A DNA stretch of 64,000 nt from Thermodesulfobacteriota bacterium (GTDB lineage Bacteria > Desulfobacterota_D > UBA1144 > Nemesobacterales > CSP1-2): assembly GCA_035559815.1 (NCBI GenBank), contig DATMAT010000023.1, positions 62,001-126,000 of the forward strand, given 5' to 3'. Below are positions 1-9,350 of the stretch, in pieces. Every line of letters starts with the position of its first letter. Positions within the stretch are counted from its first letter, which is position 1. The notes below the pieces were generated by a model. It had not been told where the DNA came from and made no database searches. It was given only the letters and a program-made list of their open reading frames with translations. Both the position numbers and the translations under genes were made by a program.

Positions 1-71
1 ATCTATACTAACTAATTTTTTTCTTTTGTTGTCTTGCTAAGTACAATCTATCACTTAAATTTATTTGTCAC

Positions 72-719
72 ATGGATAGGGCTGTTTATAGAAAGCTCTG
101 GTCGAGTTACGAGGAAAAGCAGGGGATGATCGAAACTCGGCTGGGTGAATTCAGCGGTATATTGGAGAAGGGTGATGACTTAAAAATTTTTGAGGAGCTA
201 GTTTTTTGTATCTTTACGGCGGGAGCAAGCGCTAAGATGGGACTTAGGTCAGTAGAAGCGGTAAGAGATATTCTTGCGCATGCAAATAGAAAACAGCTAT
301 CCAGAAGGCTCCTGCACGTGCACCGGTTCCCAAATTCTAGGTCGAGGTACGTTGTACAAACCAGGGAGTATCTCAAGAGAGAATTCGATTTTAAATTGAA
401 GGACTTGATACTTTCTTTTGATGATCCTTTGGCGAGGAGGGATTTCTTTGCCTCCAAAGACATAATGGGTCTGGGCTACAAGGAGTCGAGTCATTTTCTC
501 AGGAACATTGGCCTTAGGGGATATGCCATATTGGATAAACACATATTGCGGTCGCTACACGAATTTGGGGTTATAGATAACCCTAAACCCCCAACAACCA
601 GGAATAAGTACCTGGACGTAGAGATTAAATTCAAGAGGTTCGCGGCTAAGCTGGGGATTGATTTTGATGAGATAGACCTCCTTCTCTGGAGTGAAAAAAC
701 CGGGGAGATACTGAAATAG
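72..719 (+). CDS. ogg: 8-oxoguanine DNA glycosylase/AP lyase, Ogg2 type (copy 1)
   Basis: This 215-residue protein matches the Ogg2 branch of the HhH-GPD DNA repair glycosylases, which excise 8-oxoguanine and nick the abasic site. The helix-hairpin-helix is at about residues 131-147 (MGLGYKESSHFLRN). Lys137 sits 18 residues before Asp155 (AILDKH), the spacing of the catalytic Lys/Asp pair in Nth and Ogg enzymes. The C-terminal LLLWSEKTG motif is typical of Ogg2. The ATG at 72 gives the usual family length. A paralogue of identical length follows on the same strand after 187 bases, so this is a tandem duplication. Copy 1 keeps the Schiff-base lysine and should be the active bifunctional enzyme; that is inference from motifs. 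Confidence 0.88.
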   Translation: MDRAVYRKLWSSYEEKQGMIETRLGEFSGILEKGDDLKIFEELVFCIFTAGASAKMGLRSVEAVRDILAHANRKQLSRRLLHVHRFPNSRSRYVVQTREYLKREFDFKLKDLILSFDDPLARRDFFASKDIMGLGYKESSHFLRNIGLRGYAILDKHILRSLHEFGVIDNPKPPTTRNKYLDVEIKFKRFAAKLGIDFDEIDLLLWSEKTGEILK

Positions 720-906
720 CTATATGCTTATACTACTAGTGTTTCTGGTCTTAGCGGAACGGTTTTATCATCAGTAACGCCAACCCCACCTAAACACTTT
801 TGTTTAAGGCAATTAGCTGAAGAAATAACCGGGTAAGTCAAAAGGATGTGGGGAAAGCCGTTAGTTCAGCTTGTTTGGGCCATGAGCTGTGCTAAAATCA
901 TTTGAA

Positions 907-1554
907 ATGAAGAACGGGGATTACGAGAGGCTGAGGTCAAGTTATTTAAAGAGGAAAGACCTAATCGGTGCACGGCTCGGGGAGTTTAAAGAGGTTTTTG
1001 AAAAAGGCGATGATAACAGAATATTCGAGGAGCTCGCATTTTGTTTGTTGACTTCGGCGGTTGGTCCTAAGATGGGTCAGAAATCGATAGATGCCATAAA
1101 GGATGTTTTGATCGAAGGCAGCGAGGAAGATATATATGAGAAGCTCATGAACGTGCACAAGTATCCGGAAAAGGCTAGCTTCGTAGTGCTGGCTCGAGAT
1201 TATTTAAAGAAAGAATTCGATTTCAAGCTAAAGGACCTGATACTTTCCATTGAAGATCCATTAGAGAGAAGGGATTTCTTCGCCTTGAATAAAAATATTA
1301 AGGGTATAGGCTTGGTTCAGGCAAGCCATTTCCTTAGAAATATCGGTTTTACCGAATACGCCATTCTGGATAAAAACATAGTGCTATCTCTTTACCAATT
1401 TGGGGTGATAGATAGTCCAAAGCCGCCCACCACCCGGAAAAAATATCTAGAGATAGAAGCTAAGCTAAAGGAGTTCGCCGAAGAATTAGAAATTGGAGTT
1501 GACGAGCTCGACCTCCTTCTCTGGAGCGAGAAGACCGGGCATATTCCTAGGTGA
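907..1554 (+). CDS. Ogg2-type DNA glycosylase paralogue lacking the catalytic lysine (copy 2)
   Basis: This tandem paralogue of the upstream glycosylase is also 215 residues if started at the ATG at 907, which aligns with copy 1 from its first residue; a GTG at 889 is the alternative. The HhH region reads GIGLVQASHFLRN, and the position of the Schiff-base lysine (137) is Val, while Asp155 in AILDKN and the C-terminal LLLWSEKTG are kept. In this superfamily the lysine makes the enzyme a bifunctional lyase. Its loss suggests a monofunctional glycosylase, altered substrate choice, or a DNA-binding protein without catalysis. The frame is intact and the rest is well conserved, so it is not an obvious pseudogene. 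Confidence 0.85.
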   Translation: MKNGDYERLRSSYLKRKDLIGARLGEFKEVFEKGDDNRIFEELAFCLLTSAVGPKMGQKSIDAIKDVLIEGSEEDIYEKLMNVHKYPEKASFVVLARDYLKKEFDFKLKDLILSIEDPLERRDFFALNKNIKGIGLVQASHFLRNIGFTEYAILDKNIVLSLYQFGVIDSPKPPTTRKKYLEIEAKLKEFAEELEIGVDELDLLLWSEKTGHIPR

Positions 1555-1565
1555 TGGAGGATAGC

Positions 1566-2243
1566 TTAAAGGGCTCTCGAAGATAACTCTAAAAATACCT
1601 CTGCATATTTCATCTCGGTAACGCCGCTCGTATTATTGAATACGGCCCTATATCTATTCAATCCAAGGATGCCTTCACTGTAGTCTTTATACTCAAGCTG
1701 GCTTTTATGGGCATTGATGGCCGCCTTTTTCTTGTCGATATAATCGGAAATGTCTTCGACCCGGTCATATCTCTCAAATGGTGTCCAGACCTCATAGCAC
1801 CACATTTTTTTCGGAATGAGGGATTGTTCCCTACCCATTTTATGCAGTACGTCTAGTAGGAGTTTCGATACGGTTTGATGGGTAGGGTGTTTGTCTATTG
1901 TCGGGTGTGTGGCGAATATCTCGGCTGGTTTGAAATAGCTAATAACCTCCTCTAGCTTTTCTCTCATCTCTTTTAGGTTGCCTGTGCTTTTTAGGTGAGG
2001 GAGGTTCCAAAAAAATAACTCGTTTATTCCAAGGATAAATGCCGCCTTCCTTGCTTCCATTCTTCTTATCGTTGCCACTTCGTCCTGGCTAAGGCCGGAG
2101 ACACTGGTACTCCTCCGGCCATCCGTGACTACGCAGGAGATTATGTTAAATCCACGGGCGATTAACTTGCATACGGTACCACCCATTCCGATTTCCATAT
2201 CGTCGGGATGAGGGGAAACTACCAGGATGTTTTCGTTACTCAT
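1566..2243 (-). CDS. PIG-L (LmbE-like) family deacetylase
   Basis: This 225-residue protein is a PIG-L family zinc-dependent N-deacetylase, a family acting on N-acetylglucosamine-containing substrates such as BshB and MshB intermediates or polysaccharide precursors. The N-terminal metal motif SPHPDDMEIGMGG lies at about residues 10-22, and a second His cluster (HPTIDKHPTHQ) near residue 112 supplies further ligands. No signal peptide is visible, so it is probably cytoplasmic. It is convergent with the glycosylase pair and divergent from gatB, and appears to be a single gene. No bacillithiol genes are nearby, so the substrate cannot be named. Confidence 0.85.
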   Translation of the reverse strand: MSNENILVVSPHPDDMEIGMGGTVCKLIARGFNIISCVVTDGRRSTSVSGLSQDEVATIRRMEARKAAFILGINELFFWNLPHLKSTGNLKEMREKLEEVISYFKPAEIFATHPTIDKHPTHQTVSKLLLDVLHKMGREQSLIPKKMWCYEVWTPFERYDRVEDISDYIDKKKAAINAHKSQLEYKDYSEGILGLNRYRAVFNNTSGVTEMKYAEVFLELSSRAL

Positions 2244-2316
2244 CTATGGGCATCCTCCTTGACAACGTTACTCCGATTAATCACCATTAAATTTAACATA
2301 CTGATGAGGTTAGAGA

Positions 2317-3753
2317 ATGGAATACGAATCCGTGATTGGATTAGAGGTTCACGCTCAACTTTTGACCGAATCTAAAATATTTTGCTCTTGCTCCACAAAA
2401 TTCGGGGCAAGACCAAACTCCCAGGTCTGTCCTATCTGTCTGGGGATGCCCGGGGTCCTGCCGGTATTGAACAGGAAAGCACTCGAATATGCCATTCGTG
2501 CTGCCCTGGCTACAAACTGTGAAATATCCTATAAATCCAGATTTGCCAGAAAAAATTATTTTTATCCCGATCTTCCCAAAGGGTATCAGATATCCCAATA
2601 TGAGGAGCCACTTTCGACTAACGGTTGGCTGGAGATCGAATCAAACGGCTCAAAGAAAAAAGTGAGGATAAGGAGGATTCATCTGGAGGAAGATGCTGGA
2701 AAGCTCATTCATGAAAACTCAAGAGATAGGAGCTTTGTGGACTTGAATCGAGCGGGTGTACCTCTAATCGAGATTGTAAGCGAGCCGGACATTTCCAGCT
2801 CCGAAGAGGCGGTTTCATATCTCAAGAAACTCCGCTCCATCCTCATTTATATCGGGATTTGCGACGGCAATATGGAGGAGGGCAGCCTCCGGTGCGATGC
2901 CAATGTGTCCGTTCGCCCTAAAGGGACTAAGGAATTGGGCACCAAGACCGAGATTAAGAACGTCAATTCCTTCAAATTTGTCCAGAAGGCACTGGAATAC
3001 GAACTGAGAAGGCAGATCTCTTTACTGGAGGGCGGAGAGAGGGTGAACCAGGAAACTAGGCTCTTCGATTCCGCACGCGGCGTCACGTTTTCCATGCGCT
3101 CAAAGGAGGAGGCCCATGACTATAGATATTTCCCCGACCCGGACCTGCTTCCGGTGCAGGTGGATGTTAAATTAACCGAGGAAATTAGAAATTCTCTTCC
3201 CGAGCTTCCCGATGCACGGCTTCGAAGATTCGTAGATGAATATAATATCCCCATTTATGATGCCGGCGTTCTCACCGCATCAAAGGATGTTGCCGATTAT
3301 TTCGAGGAATGTTTGAGGTATTATAATAAACCAAAGACTGTAAGCAACTGGATAATGAATGAGGTCCTGAGAGAGCTAAAGGGCGAGGAAGAGGGAATAA
3401 AGGCCTTTCCAGTCTCGCCGGATAAACTTGCCGAGCTGCTTAAGTCGATAGACGATGGCACGGTAAGCGGAAAGATGGCAAAGGACGTTTTCGCCGAAAT
3501 GGTCTCGACCAGAAAGGCTGCGGCGGAGATTATTGCAAAAAAAGGGGTCAAGCAGCTTAGCGACCATTCGGAGATCGAGAAGCTAGTCCATGACGTTATC
3601 GAGAAGAATCCGGAAGAGGTATCTAGATACCGGGCCGGGCAGGAGAAGCTGTTGGGCTTCTTTGTCGGAGAAATTATGAAGGCTACCGCGGGCAAGGCAA
3701 ATCCCAAGCTGGTCAACGAGGTGCTGAGGAAGAAGCTATCTCAGTCGGAATGA
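2317..3753 (+). CDS. gatB: Asp-tRNA(Asn)/Glu-tRNA(Gln) amidotransferase subunit B
   Basis: This 478-residue GatB is the tRNA-binding kinase subunit of GatCAB, which amidates misacylated Glu-tRNA(Gln) or Asp-tRNA(Asn). It opens with the canonical YESVIGLEVHAQLLT and has the paired CxC and CxxC zinc cysteines (FCSCSTKFG, CPICLGMPG), then LPKGYQISQ, DLNRAGVPLIEIV and EIKNVNSF. The C-terminal GatB/YqeY helical domain occupies about residues 330-478. The length is normal for the family. gatC and gatA lie together about 13.5 kb downstream, so the subunits are encoded at two loci. Presence of the trimer suggests indirect synthesis of Gln-tRNA and/or Asn-tRNA. Confidence 0.97.
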   Translation: MEYESVIGLEVHAQLLTESKIFCSCSTKFGARPNSQVCPICLGMPGVLPVLNRKALEYAIRAALATNCEISYKSRFARKNYFYPDLPKGYQISQYEEPLSTNGWLEIESNGSKKKVRIRRIHLEEDAGKLIHENSRDRSFVDLNRAGVPLIEIVSEPDISSSEEAVSYLKKLRSILIYIGICDGNMEEGSLRCDANVSVRPKGTKELGTKTEIKNVNSFKFVQKALEYELRRQISLLEGGERVNQETRLFDSARGVTFSMRSKEEAHDYRYFPDPDLLPVQVDVKLTEEIRNSLPELPDARLRRFVDEYNIPIYDAGVLTASKDVADYFEECLRYYNKPKTVSNWIMNEVLRELKGEEEGIKAFPVSPDKLAELLKSIDDGTVSGKMAKDVFAEMVSTRKAAAEIIAKKGVKQLSDHSEIEKLVHDVIEKNPEEVSRYRAGQEKLLGFFVGEIMKATAGKANPKLVNEVLRKKLSQSE

Positions 3754-3869
3754 AATTTAACTGCGTCAATTTTAAAATTATTTATTCTGAGATAAGAGTC
3801 GTAAGGAGAGTAAATCCATTAATAGAAATAATCGCTAACTTTTTGGATAACATCTTGCCCGTTTAAGGT

Positions 3870-4616
3870 TCATGCGGCTATTCTTTGTTTCCGGCAGGTG
3901 GTAATCTCTTCGTATAATTTCCTGATTTCGTTCATAATTTTGTCTCTAGCCCAGTTGATTTTCTGGTTCGAAGGGCATCTTTGATTTCCAAAGAAAAGTG
4001 GCTCGCCAAACTTAAGCCGTACTTTTGCCGGTTTTATAATCCTGCTCTTTCTGGGAAACGCTTCAAAGGTTCCCCTAATTGCCACCGGAATTACCGGATA
4101 TCCGGTTGTAATTGCGATTAGTGCGACACCCGATTTCCCCTCTCCTATGCTTCCATCCCTGGACCTCTGACCCTCTGGGAATATGCCCACGAGCCTGCCC
4201 TGGTGGAGCAGCTTTATTGTCTTGAGCAGGGCTATACGGTCGTTCTCATTTCTCTTTATAGGGATGCAGTTTACGGTATCACACATCATTCTAAAAAGTC
4301 GGTTTGAATAATAGATATCCGCTGCCGCCAGAAATACCACCGGTCTTCGCCTGGTATAAGCAGAGGCAGCGTTTATGAGCGGACCGTCGAGGTGGGAGGA
4401 GTGATTGGCGGCTATGATCGCCGGGCCGGTTTCCGGAATATTGTGGGCATCTATAAATTCTGCACCAAGGTAACTCTTAAGGATAATATTAGTGAAGACA
4501 CCTAGCCAATATCTTCCTTGAGTGGGCCTAACCTCTCCATGCGGATAGGCTCCCGGTCTCAGAATTTCGTTGCTTACATTAATTAACGTATCAGCAACTA
4601 AAGCCAGTCTGTTCAT
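3870..4616 (-). CDS. Lysophospholipid acyltransferase (PlsC family)
   Basis: This 248-residue protein is a 1-acyl-sn-glycerol-3-phosphate acyltransferase-like enzyme of the inner membrane. The catalytic HX4D motif is seen as NHSSHLDGP, and the acceptor-binding motif as FPEGQRSRDG, with IPVAIRG further on. This order and spacing are those of the PlsC/AGPAT superfamily. The N-terminus has a moderately hydrophobic membrane-associating segment. It is a single gene between gatB and an HD-GYP regulator on the same strand as the regulator, with no lipid genes next to it, so phosphatidate synthesis is likely but lipid A or ornithine-lipid acylation cannot be excluded. Confidence 0.85.
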   Translation of the reverse strand: MNRLALVADTLINVSNEILRPGAYPHGEVRPTQGRYWLGVFTNIILKSYLGAEFIDAHNIPETGPAIIAANHSSHLDGPLINAASAYTRRRPVVFLAAADIYYSNRLFRMMCDTVNCIPIKRNENDRIALLKTIKLLHQGRLVGIFPEGQRSRDGSIGEGKSGVALIAITTGYPVIPVAIRGTFEAFPRKSRIIKPAKVRLKFGEPLFFGNQRCPSNQKINWARDKIMNEIRKLYEEITTCRKQRIAA

Positions 4617-4746
4617 TCTTTGCTTTTATAGTATATGTTAGGTAATCGATTTCAACTATCCGGTAAGGGATCTTCGGAGGGAAATTATCGGGTATGAATG
4701 GCAAAAGGGGACGTAATCAAGACCTTTTGGTTTTCATACGGGGGGA

Positions 4747-5901
4747 TTATGCCTTACTCAGTTTATATAATAATTTCTTAAGGTATTCAGACCCGGAAGT
4801 CTCGATGCGATTTCTTATGCCCATCCAATCTCGGTCTGGGAATTCAAGAAACGCCTCCACTACATACGGGTCAAACTGTGAGCCGGATGCCTCGGCTATC
4901 TTCATTATCGCCTTATTGAAAGGAATCGCCTGTCGATATATACGGTTGCTGGTCATGGCATCCAGGGCGTCTACCACTGAGAATATCCTTGCGCCAATCG
5001 GAATATTTTCTCCGGAAAGGCCATGTGGATATCCGTTTCCATCATATCGTTCATGATGATTAAGCACTATTTCCGCCGCTTCTTCGAGAAAATGAATTTT
5101 CTTGAGAAGTTTGTATCCAAATATCGGGTGTTTCTTCATTATCTCCCATTCTTCGTCGGTAAGCTCATCCGGCTTGAGAAGGATATTGTCGGGGACGCCG
5201 ATCTTGCCGATATCGTGTAGAAGCGCTCCCTTTGCTATGTTGGACAAGTCTGAATCGGGTAGGCTCAGTCGTCTGGCCAGGGTGAGCGCATATTCGGTTA
5301 CCCGGTACGAGTGATAACCGGTTTCGTGCTCCCTTAAATCTAGTGACAGCACCAGTGCTTCCAGGGTATCGGAGTATAGACTAACTAGCTCCTGTGTTTG
5401 CTCTATTACCTTTTTCTCTAAATTCTGTTGATAGTCTTTGTTCTCCTTTATTAATTTAGCTCTTTCAATGCCGCGCCTTATTACCGTCTCCACTTCCTGG
5501 ACGTTAAATGGCTTAAATATATAATCATAAGCGCCCTCTTTGAGCGCCACCCTCACGTTTTCAATCTCCCTAGACGCTGAAACTATGATTATGGATATGT
5601 CGGGTGAGAGAGCCTTCAGTTTCTTGAGGGTCTCGATACCGTTTAACTTGGGCATTTGTACGTCTAAAAGCACTATGTCATAGTTGCTTTCCCCATTAAT
5701 CCTATCGAGGCATTCCAACCCGTTCTCGGCTACCTCGCATCTGTATCCAAGTTCTTCTAAGGTTTCTCTAAACAAGTTCCTAATAGACTCATCGTCGTCT
5801 ACTATTAGTATATTTCCCTTCTTCTCCACCTTGCTTACGGAAGTTCCTTCAAAACTATAGAGAGGCTTTTCTGAGTAGTTGTAGCTCTTTAGCTTATTCA
5901 A
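4747..5901 (-). CDS. Response regulator with HD-GYP phosphodiesterase domain
   Basis: This 384-residue two-domain regulator has a receiver domain at residues 30-150 (acidic pocket IVDDDES, phosphoacceptor Asp80 in LLDVQMP, Lys in YIFKPF). A short coiled linker leads to an HD-GYP domain with HD at 229-230 (ALLHDIGKIGVPD) and the HHERYDGNGYP signature at 282-292. Such proteins typically hydrolyse cyclic di-GMP or related dinucleotides after phosphorylation. No cognate kinase is adjacent. The link to the c-di-GMP riboswitch ahead of pilB in this window is suggestive, but only by pathway. Confidence 0.93.
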   Translation of the reverse strand: MNKLKSYNYSEKPLYSFEGTSVSKVEKKGNILIVDDDESIRNLFRETLEELGYRCEVAENGLECLDRINGESNYDIVLLDVQMPKLNGIETLKKLKALSPDISIIIVSASREIENVRVALKEGAYDYIFKPFNVQEVETVIRRGIERAKLIKENKDYQQNLEKKVIEQTQELVSLYSDTLEALVLSLDLREHETGYHSYRVTEYALTLARRLSLPDSDLSNIAKGALLHDIGKIGVPDNILLKPDELTDEEWEIMKKHPIFGYKLLKKIHFLEEAAEIVLNHHERYDGNGYPHGLSGENIPIGARIFSVVDALDAMTSNRIYRQAIPFNKAIMKIAEASGSQFDPYVVEAFLEFPDRDWMGIRNRIETSGSEYLKKLLYKLSKA

Positions 5902-6131
5902 TTTATTAGCCCCATCATAATACTAATTTCTCTTTATTTCAAGTAATAAATGATTTCCTACTCGCGAGTTTATCAAAGTAACAAGTTCTGTGCCATCAAT
6001 TTACAAAATGTTTACGGAGGCTTACACACTTTAACACCCCTAATCGCTGCCAATTTTTGACGTTTTAGGACAATTCGTGTCAACCCGAATTTGACAACAA
6101 ATGCAGTGAAGTGTATTTTCTCACTCGACCT

Positions 6132-7259
6132 ATGAAGAAGGCCATCTTGGTTTTAGAGGACGGGACGATTTTTGAGGGTAGAGGATTTGGAGCGGAAGGT
6201 GAGGTTTTCGGTGAGGTGGTATTCAATACTTCTATTTCCGGCTATCAGGAAATACTCACCGACCCATCTTATAATGGCCAGATCGTGGTTATGACCTACC
6301 CGGAGATAGGGAATTACGGGGTTAACTCGGACGATGTAGAGTCGAAAAGGCCATTTGTCAGGGGTTTTATCGTGAAAGAATCCTGGGCTCTACCCAGTAA
6401 CTGGCGCTCAGAAGAGGCTCTTTGGGAATATCTTGCCAGATACGGGATTATCGGGATGGAAGGAATCGATACGCGGGAGTTGACAAAGAGGATTCGCACG
6501 TATGGGGCACAGAGGGGTGTAATTTCCACGCTCGATTCTGACCCTCAAAGCTTACTCAGCAAGGTACGTACATCGCCGTCTATAGTGGGAATAGACCTGG
6601 TGACCGAGGTGAGTTGTGAAACGCCGTATAAATGGGAAATGGGAACCGACCAGTGGAGACCCATTTACGACCAAGAATCCACTGACCAAAGGCGGCTTAG
6701 GGTAATTGCTTACGACTTTGGTATAAAGCGCAATATTCTGAGAAGGCTAATTGATATGGGGTGCGAAGTCTGGGTTGTTCCTTCTCGAACACCTCCCCAC
6801 GATGTGCTTTCTATGAACCCGGATGGAATAGTCTTATCAAACGGGCCCGGGGACCCTGCGGCGGTTTCTTACGCAATAGAGAGCACCAGGACGCTTATCG
6901 GTAAAAAACCTATTTTTGGAATATGCCTCGGACATCAAATCATCGGTTGGGCTTTGGGCGGAAAAACCTACAAGCTAAAGTTTGGCCACAGGGGCGCTAA
7001 CCAGCCTGTCAAGAATCTGATTTCCGGTAAGGTCGAAATCACGTCGCAAAATCACGGGTTTGCAGTCGACCCCGATTCCCTCGGTAACGATGTAGAAATA
7101 ACCCATATTAATCTCAACGACGACACCGTGGAGGGGTTAAGACACAAAAAGCATCCGCTTTTTTCTGTCCAGTATCATCCGGAAGCCTCGCCGGGACCCC
7201 ACGACTCCGCTTATCTCTTTCATGATTTTATAAAGATGATGAAAGAAGCCGGGTCTTGA
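6132..7259 (+). CDS. carA: Carbamoyl-phosphate synthase small subunit
   Basis: CarA is the glutaminase subunit that supplies ammonia to CarB for carbamoyl phosphate used in pyrimidine and arginine synthesis. The ATG at 6132 gives 375 residues beginning [19 protein letters not shown], as in other CarA proteins; a GTG at 6111 would add seven unsupported residues. The class I glutamine amidotransferase domain shows LSNGPGDP, the nucleophile Cys in FGICLGHQ, and the His/Glu pair in [11 protein letters not shown]. carB is not adjacent; the gene is followed by a repeat-filled non-coding region, so it seems monocistronic here. Confidence 0.96.
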   Translation: MKKAILVLEDGTIFEGRGFGAEGEVFGEVVFNTSISGYQEILTDPSYNGQIVVMTYPEIGNYGVNSDDVESKRPFVRGFIVKESWALPSNWRSEEALWEYLARYGIIGMEGIDTRELTKRIRTYGAQRGVISTLDSDPQSLLSKVRTSPSIVGIDLVTEVSCETPYKWEMGTDQWRPIYDQESTDQRRLRVIAYDFGIKRNILRRLIDMGCEVWVVPSRTPPHDVLSMNPDGIVLSNGPGDPAAVSYAIESTRTLIGKKPIFGICLGHQIIGWALGGKTYKLKFGHRGANQPVKNLISGKVEITSQNHGFAVDPDSLGNDVEITHINLNDDTVEGLRHKKHPLFSVQYHPEASPGPHDSAYLFHDFIKMMKEAGS

Positions 7260-7431
7260 AATATGGCAAATCATCGGACTGAGTAACACACCACATCCCT
7301 ACTGGACACCCCTCCTTCGGCCAGGCTCAGGACAGGTCTCTAGAGGGGATTGATCCGAGACAAGCCAGATCTGAAGAATGCGTCAATCCCCAAGATAATT
7401 CCAACTCAAGAGTCTGCCAAGCCTATATAAG

Positions 7432-7449
7432 TCCCCTCTTGAGAGGGGA
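7432..7449. repeat. TTGA-looped hairpin repeat (copy A)
   Basis: TCCCCTC and GAGGGGA form a perfect 7-bp stem around a TTGA loop, followed by TTTAGGGGTGTG. A second hairpin with the same TTGA loop and a C/G stem is at 8601-8622, followed by a comparable G-rich tail. Together they look like members of one REP-like family. Confidence 0.75.
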
Positions 7450-7489
7450 TTTAGGGGTGTGTAAATGGAAATTCCAAGAAAAGCTTTTG

Positions 7490-7513
7490 GAAAAGGGGAC
7501 GTGTCCCCTTTTC
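7490..7513. repeat. Palindromic REP-like element with GGGGAC core
   Basis: GAAAAGGGGAC and its exact reverse complement are separated by two bases. AAAAGGGGACG half-copies occur near 4702 and 8669, also outside genes. The pattern resembles elements mobilised by REP-associated tyrosine transposases, but no such transposase lies in the window. Confidence 0.75.
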
Positions 7514-8062
7514 TAGTCCCTAGGAAATTATCCTCTTTTCTTTCTCCAGGCAAGGAATGTAGGGAACGTAGATCTGCGTTCCCTACGAGCTAACTTAATG
7601 CCAAGGCTGGTGGTTTACTATGGGTTATTAAAGATATCAAGTCACAATTTCACACCAATGATATTCCCTTCATAGACTTAGGACTATAGTTTTAAGCTAG
7701 GTTCTCCAGCTAGACTTGTTTCGCCCGCATAATCGAGTCTTGACCTTGTGGGTCGGATGTGAGGGACTGAAAGCTCAGATGGGTGTTACTCCTATGCAAA
7801 TAAAACACTACCTATCGCTTCCTTCACCAATGGCAAATCCTCCCGGAGAGGGGTTTTCTATCTTTACTCCACGGCTCTCAGAAGAATTTGGAATGAACCT
7901 TGCAACCCACCCACCTAGATAGCATAGACAACACACGATACAACCAAAGTTCACCCCCTTAGCGCATCAGGATTCTTGCGTCTCAGGGGAGTATTCAGCC
8001 CCCGCAATAAGTCCAGGCCAGACACACAAGCAGCACAAAAAAACAACTTAAGGAGGCATTCA

Positions 8063-8560
8063 ATGAGAAGGTTTATAGCCATCACAGCTTTAGCTTTAGC
8101 AGTATCAGCGTTGGGAGGGGCAAAGGCGTGGAGCGAGCCCACCTTCTTCAAGTCGTTCGGCTCAGTGGGATTTACCGACACTCAGATAGCCAAGGTAAAC
8201 GTAACTAACTTAAGCAGCATCCAAGCCCCGCCGGGCAAGACGTGTCAGGTGAGCGCGATATTCATGTACTCGGACGGCGCGATATTCTCGTCGGATGGGA
8301 GTCCGATTGGCCTCGGCGATGTATTCAATGGTTCCAGCGTGGACGTAGAGGCGGGAAAGACCGTTTCTTTTGACCTCAACTTGAACGGCATACTCAATGG
8401 CTCCACCCGCGCCCGGATAGTCCCGATGGTGCTTACGCTCGGCCCCTGCAGGAAGTCCCTGAGCCTAAGCCTTGAGGCGGTTGACAGCGCCAGCTCCAAG
8501 ACCCAGTTTGTCCTTTCGCCAGGTGACCCGTATATCCCGGCTCAGCCGTTTCAACCCTAG
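8063..8560 (+). CDS. Secreted protein of unknown function
   Basis: This 165-residue protein starts at the ATG at 8063, chosen because AAGGAGG lies just upstream and because the next residues form a clear signal peptide (MRRF then a hydrophobic ITALALAVSALGG stretch, cleavage probably after KAWS). A longer frame opening at 7976 lacks a ribosome-binding site. The mature part is beta-rich, has two cysteines (in KTCQVSAI and LGPCRKS) that may form a disulphide, and ends in a Pro-rich tail. I do not recognise the family. It stands alone between two repeat-rich gaps. Confidence 0.72.
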   Translation: MRRFIAITALALAVSALGGAKAWSEPTFFKSFGSVGFTDTQIAKVNVTNLSSIQAPPGKTCQVSAIFMYSDGAIFSSDGSPIGLGDVFNGSSVDVEAGKTVSFDLNLNGILNGSTRARIVPMVLTLGPCRKSLSLSLEAVDSASSKTQFVLSPGDPYIPAQPFQP

Positions 8561-8600
8561 CCCCATTTAATGAGTCTAGTATGTAACCCCCTGTCCTTTC

Positions 8601-8622
8601 TCCTCCCCCTTGAGGGGGAGGA
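8601..8622. repeat. TTGA-looped hairpin repeat (copy B)
   Basis: TCCTCCCCC and GGGGGAGGA form a 9-bp perfect stem around TTGA, followed by TTAAGGTGGGGGTG. It lies just downstream of the secreted-protein gene. There is no T-run, so it is not a standard terminator; it is better read as a member of the same repeat family as 7432-7449. Confidence 0.72.
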
Positions 8623-8733
8623 TTAAGGTGGGGGTGAAAACGGGGACCTGGGTTACAGAATCGAAAAAGGGGACGAAACCCTTTTTGGGTTACCAGTTAT
8701 AAGTTGATGGTTTAGTGAACCGCGTCAGCAAAG

Positions 8734-9228
8734 CTATACGCTCTTACCATAGAAGTCTTCAATAAACTTTCTCAAGGACCTCTCAGCATTCTCTCTATGC
8801 GTGCCTGCCCAGTAGATTCTGTTACAGGTATTACAGCGCTTGAATTCGTCCTGGGTTTTCCAAACGTAAGGAGGGACTTTTTCGGTGAGTAACTCCTTTT
8901 TAACCTCTTCCAGTAAAGTATTACATCGAATACACCTGGTAAAGGCACTTTGCAGTGTCCTTAGTTCAAAGACTTGAAGGAACTCGATGAGTTGCTCGTC
9001 CAAATGGTCGCTCCAGATTAAGAGACATTCATTTACTCCTTTCCTCTTTGCTATCGACCTGTCCCTGGTAAGTATTACCCGACCTTCTATAAGGGCCCGC
9101 CGGGTCAGCCAATCGTCATCTATATCTTTATCGTATTCTACGTCTATACCGGCTAGCCTGAGCCACTTGGCCAATTTACCTAGCATCGAGTCGGCGATGA
9201 AACGGGTTTCAGTAGCCTTTCTATTCAT
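8734..9228 (-). CDS. Mut7-C RNase domain protein
   Basis: This 164-residue protein matches the Mut7-C (formerly DUF82) family, a PIN-like nuclease fold fused to a zinc ribbon. The N-terminal part has the conserved acidic motifs (FIADSMLGKLAKWLRLAGIDV and VILTRDR). The C-terminal part carries two CxxC knuckles (CIRCNTLL and CNTCNRIYW), which should bind one zinc ion. RNase activity is proposed for the family from fold and from the MUT-7 protein; the substrate is unknown. It is a single gene flanked by repeat-rich gaps. Confidence 0.85.
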   Translation of the reverse strand: MNRKATETRFIADSMLGKLAKWLRLAGIDVEYDKDIDDDWLTRRALIEGRVILTRDRSIAKRKGVNECLLIWSDHLDEQLIEFLQVFELRTLQSAFTRCIRCNTLLEEVKKELLTEKVPPYVWKTQDEFKRCNTCNRIYWAGTHRENAERSLRKFIEDFYGKSV

Positions 9229-9350
9229 CTAACTTTTAGTTTTTGGCTGGATGCAGAAGTAAAAACAACTAAGTTAATATATTAAATCAAACTTATCCAA
9301 AATAAGAGATTGCTTCGCAGGGATGTGAGGAGAGCAGTAATTCCTGGGGT

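Larger units (their letters stand above)
7260..8062. other. Long non-coding gap with interspersed palindromic repeats
   Basis: About 800 bases without a convincing gene. It contains a CTTCGGC(C)AGGCTCAGGA stretch (about 7315) also seen near 9368, a TTGA-looped hairpin at 7432-7449 and a 24-bp near-perfect palindrome at 7490-7513. A 68-codon frame (7716-7922) runs through it but lacks a ribosome-binding site and any recognisable domain. The last part, about 7940-8062, is the leader of the secreted-protein gene. Confidence 0.7.

Noticed and set aside
4694-5056. A 120-codon plus-strand frame
   Set aside because: Most of it is antisense to the conserved HD-GYP domain.
7716-7922. A 68-codon frame in the gap after carA
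   Set aside because: No ribosome-binding site, no domain, low-complexity composition, and located in a repeat-rich gap.
8601-8622. Terminator for the secreted-protein gene
   Set aside because: The hairpin is strong but no T-run follows, and its loop is shared with another repeat copy, so it was classed as a repeat.
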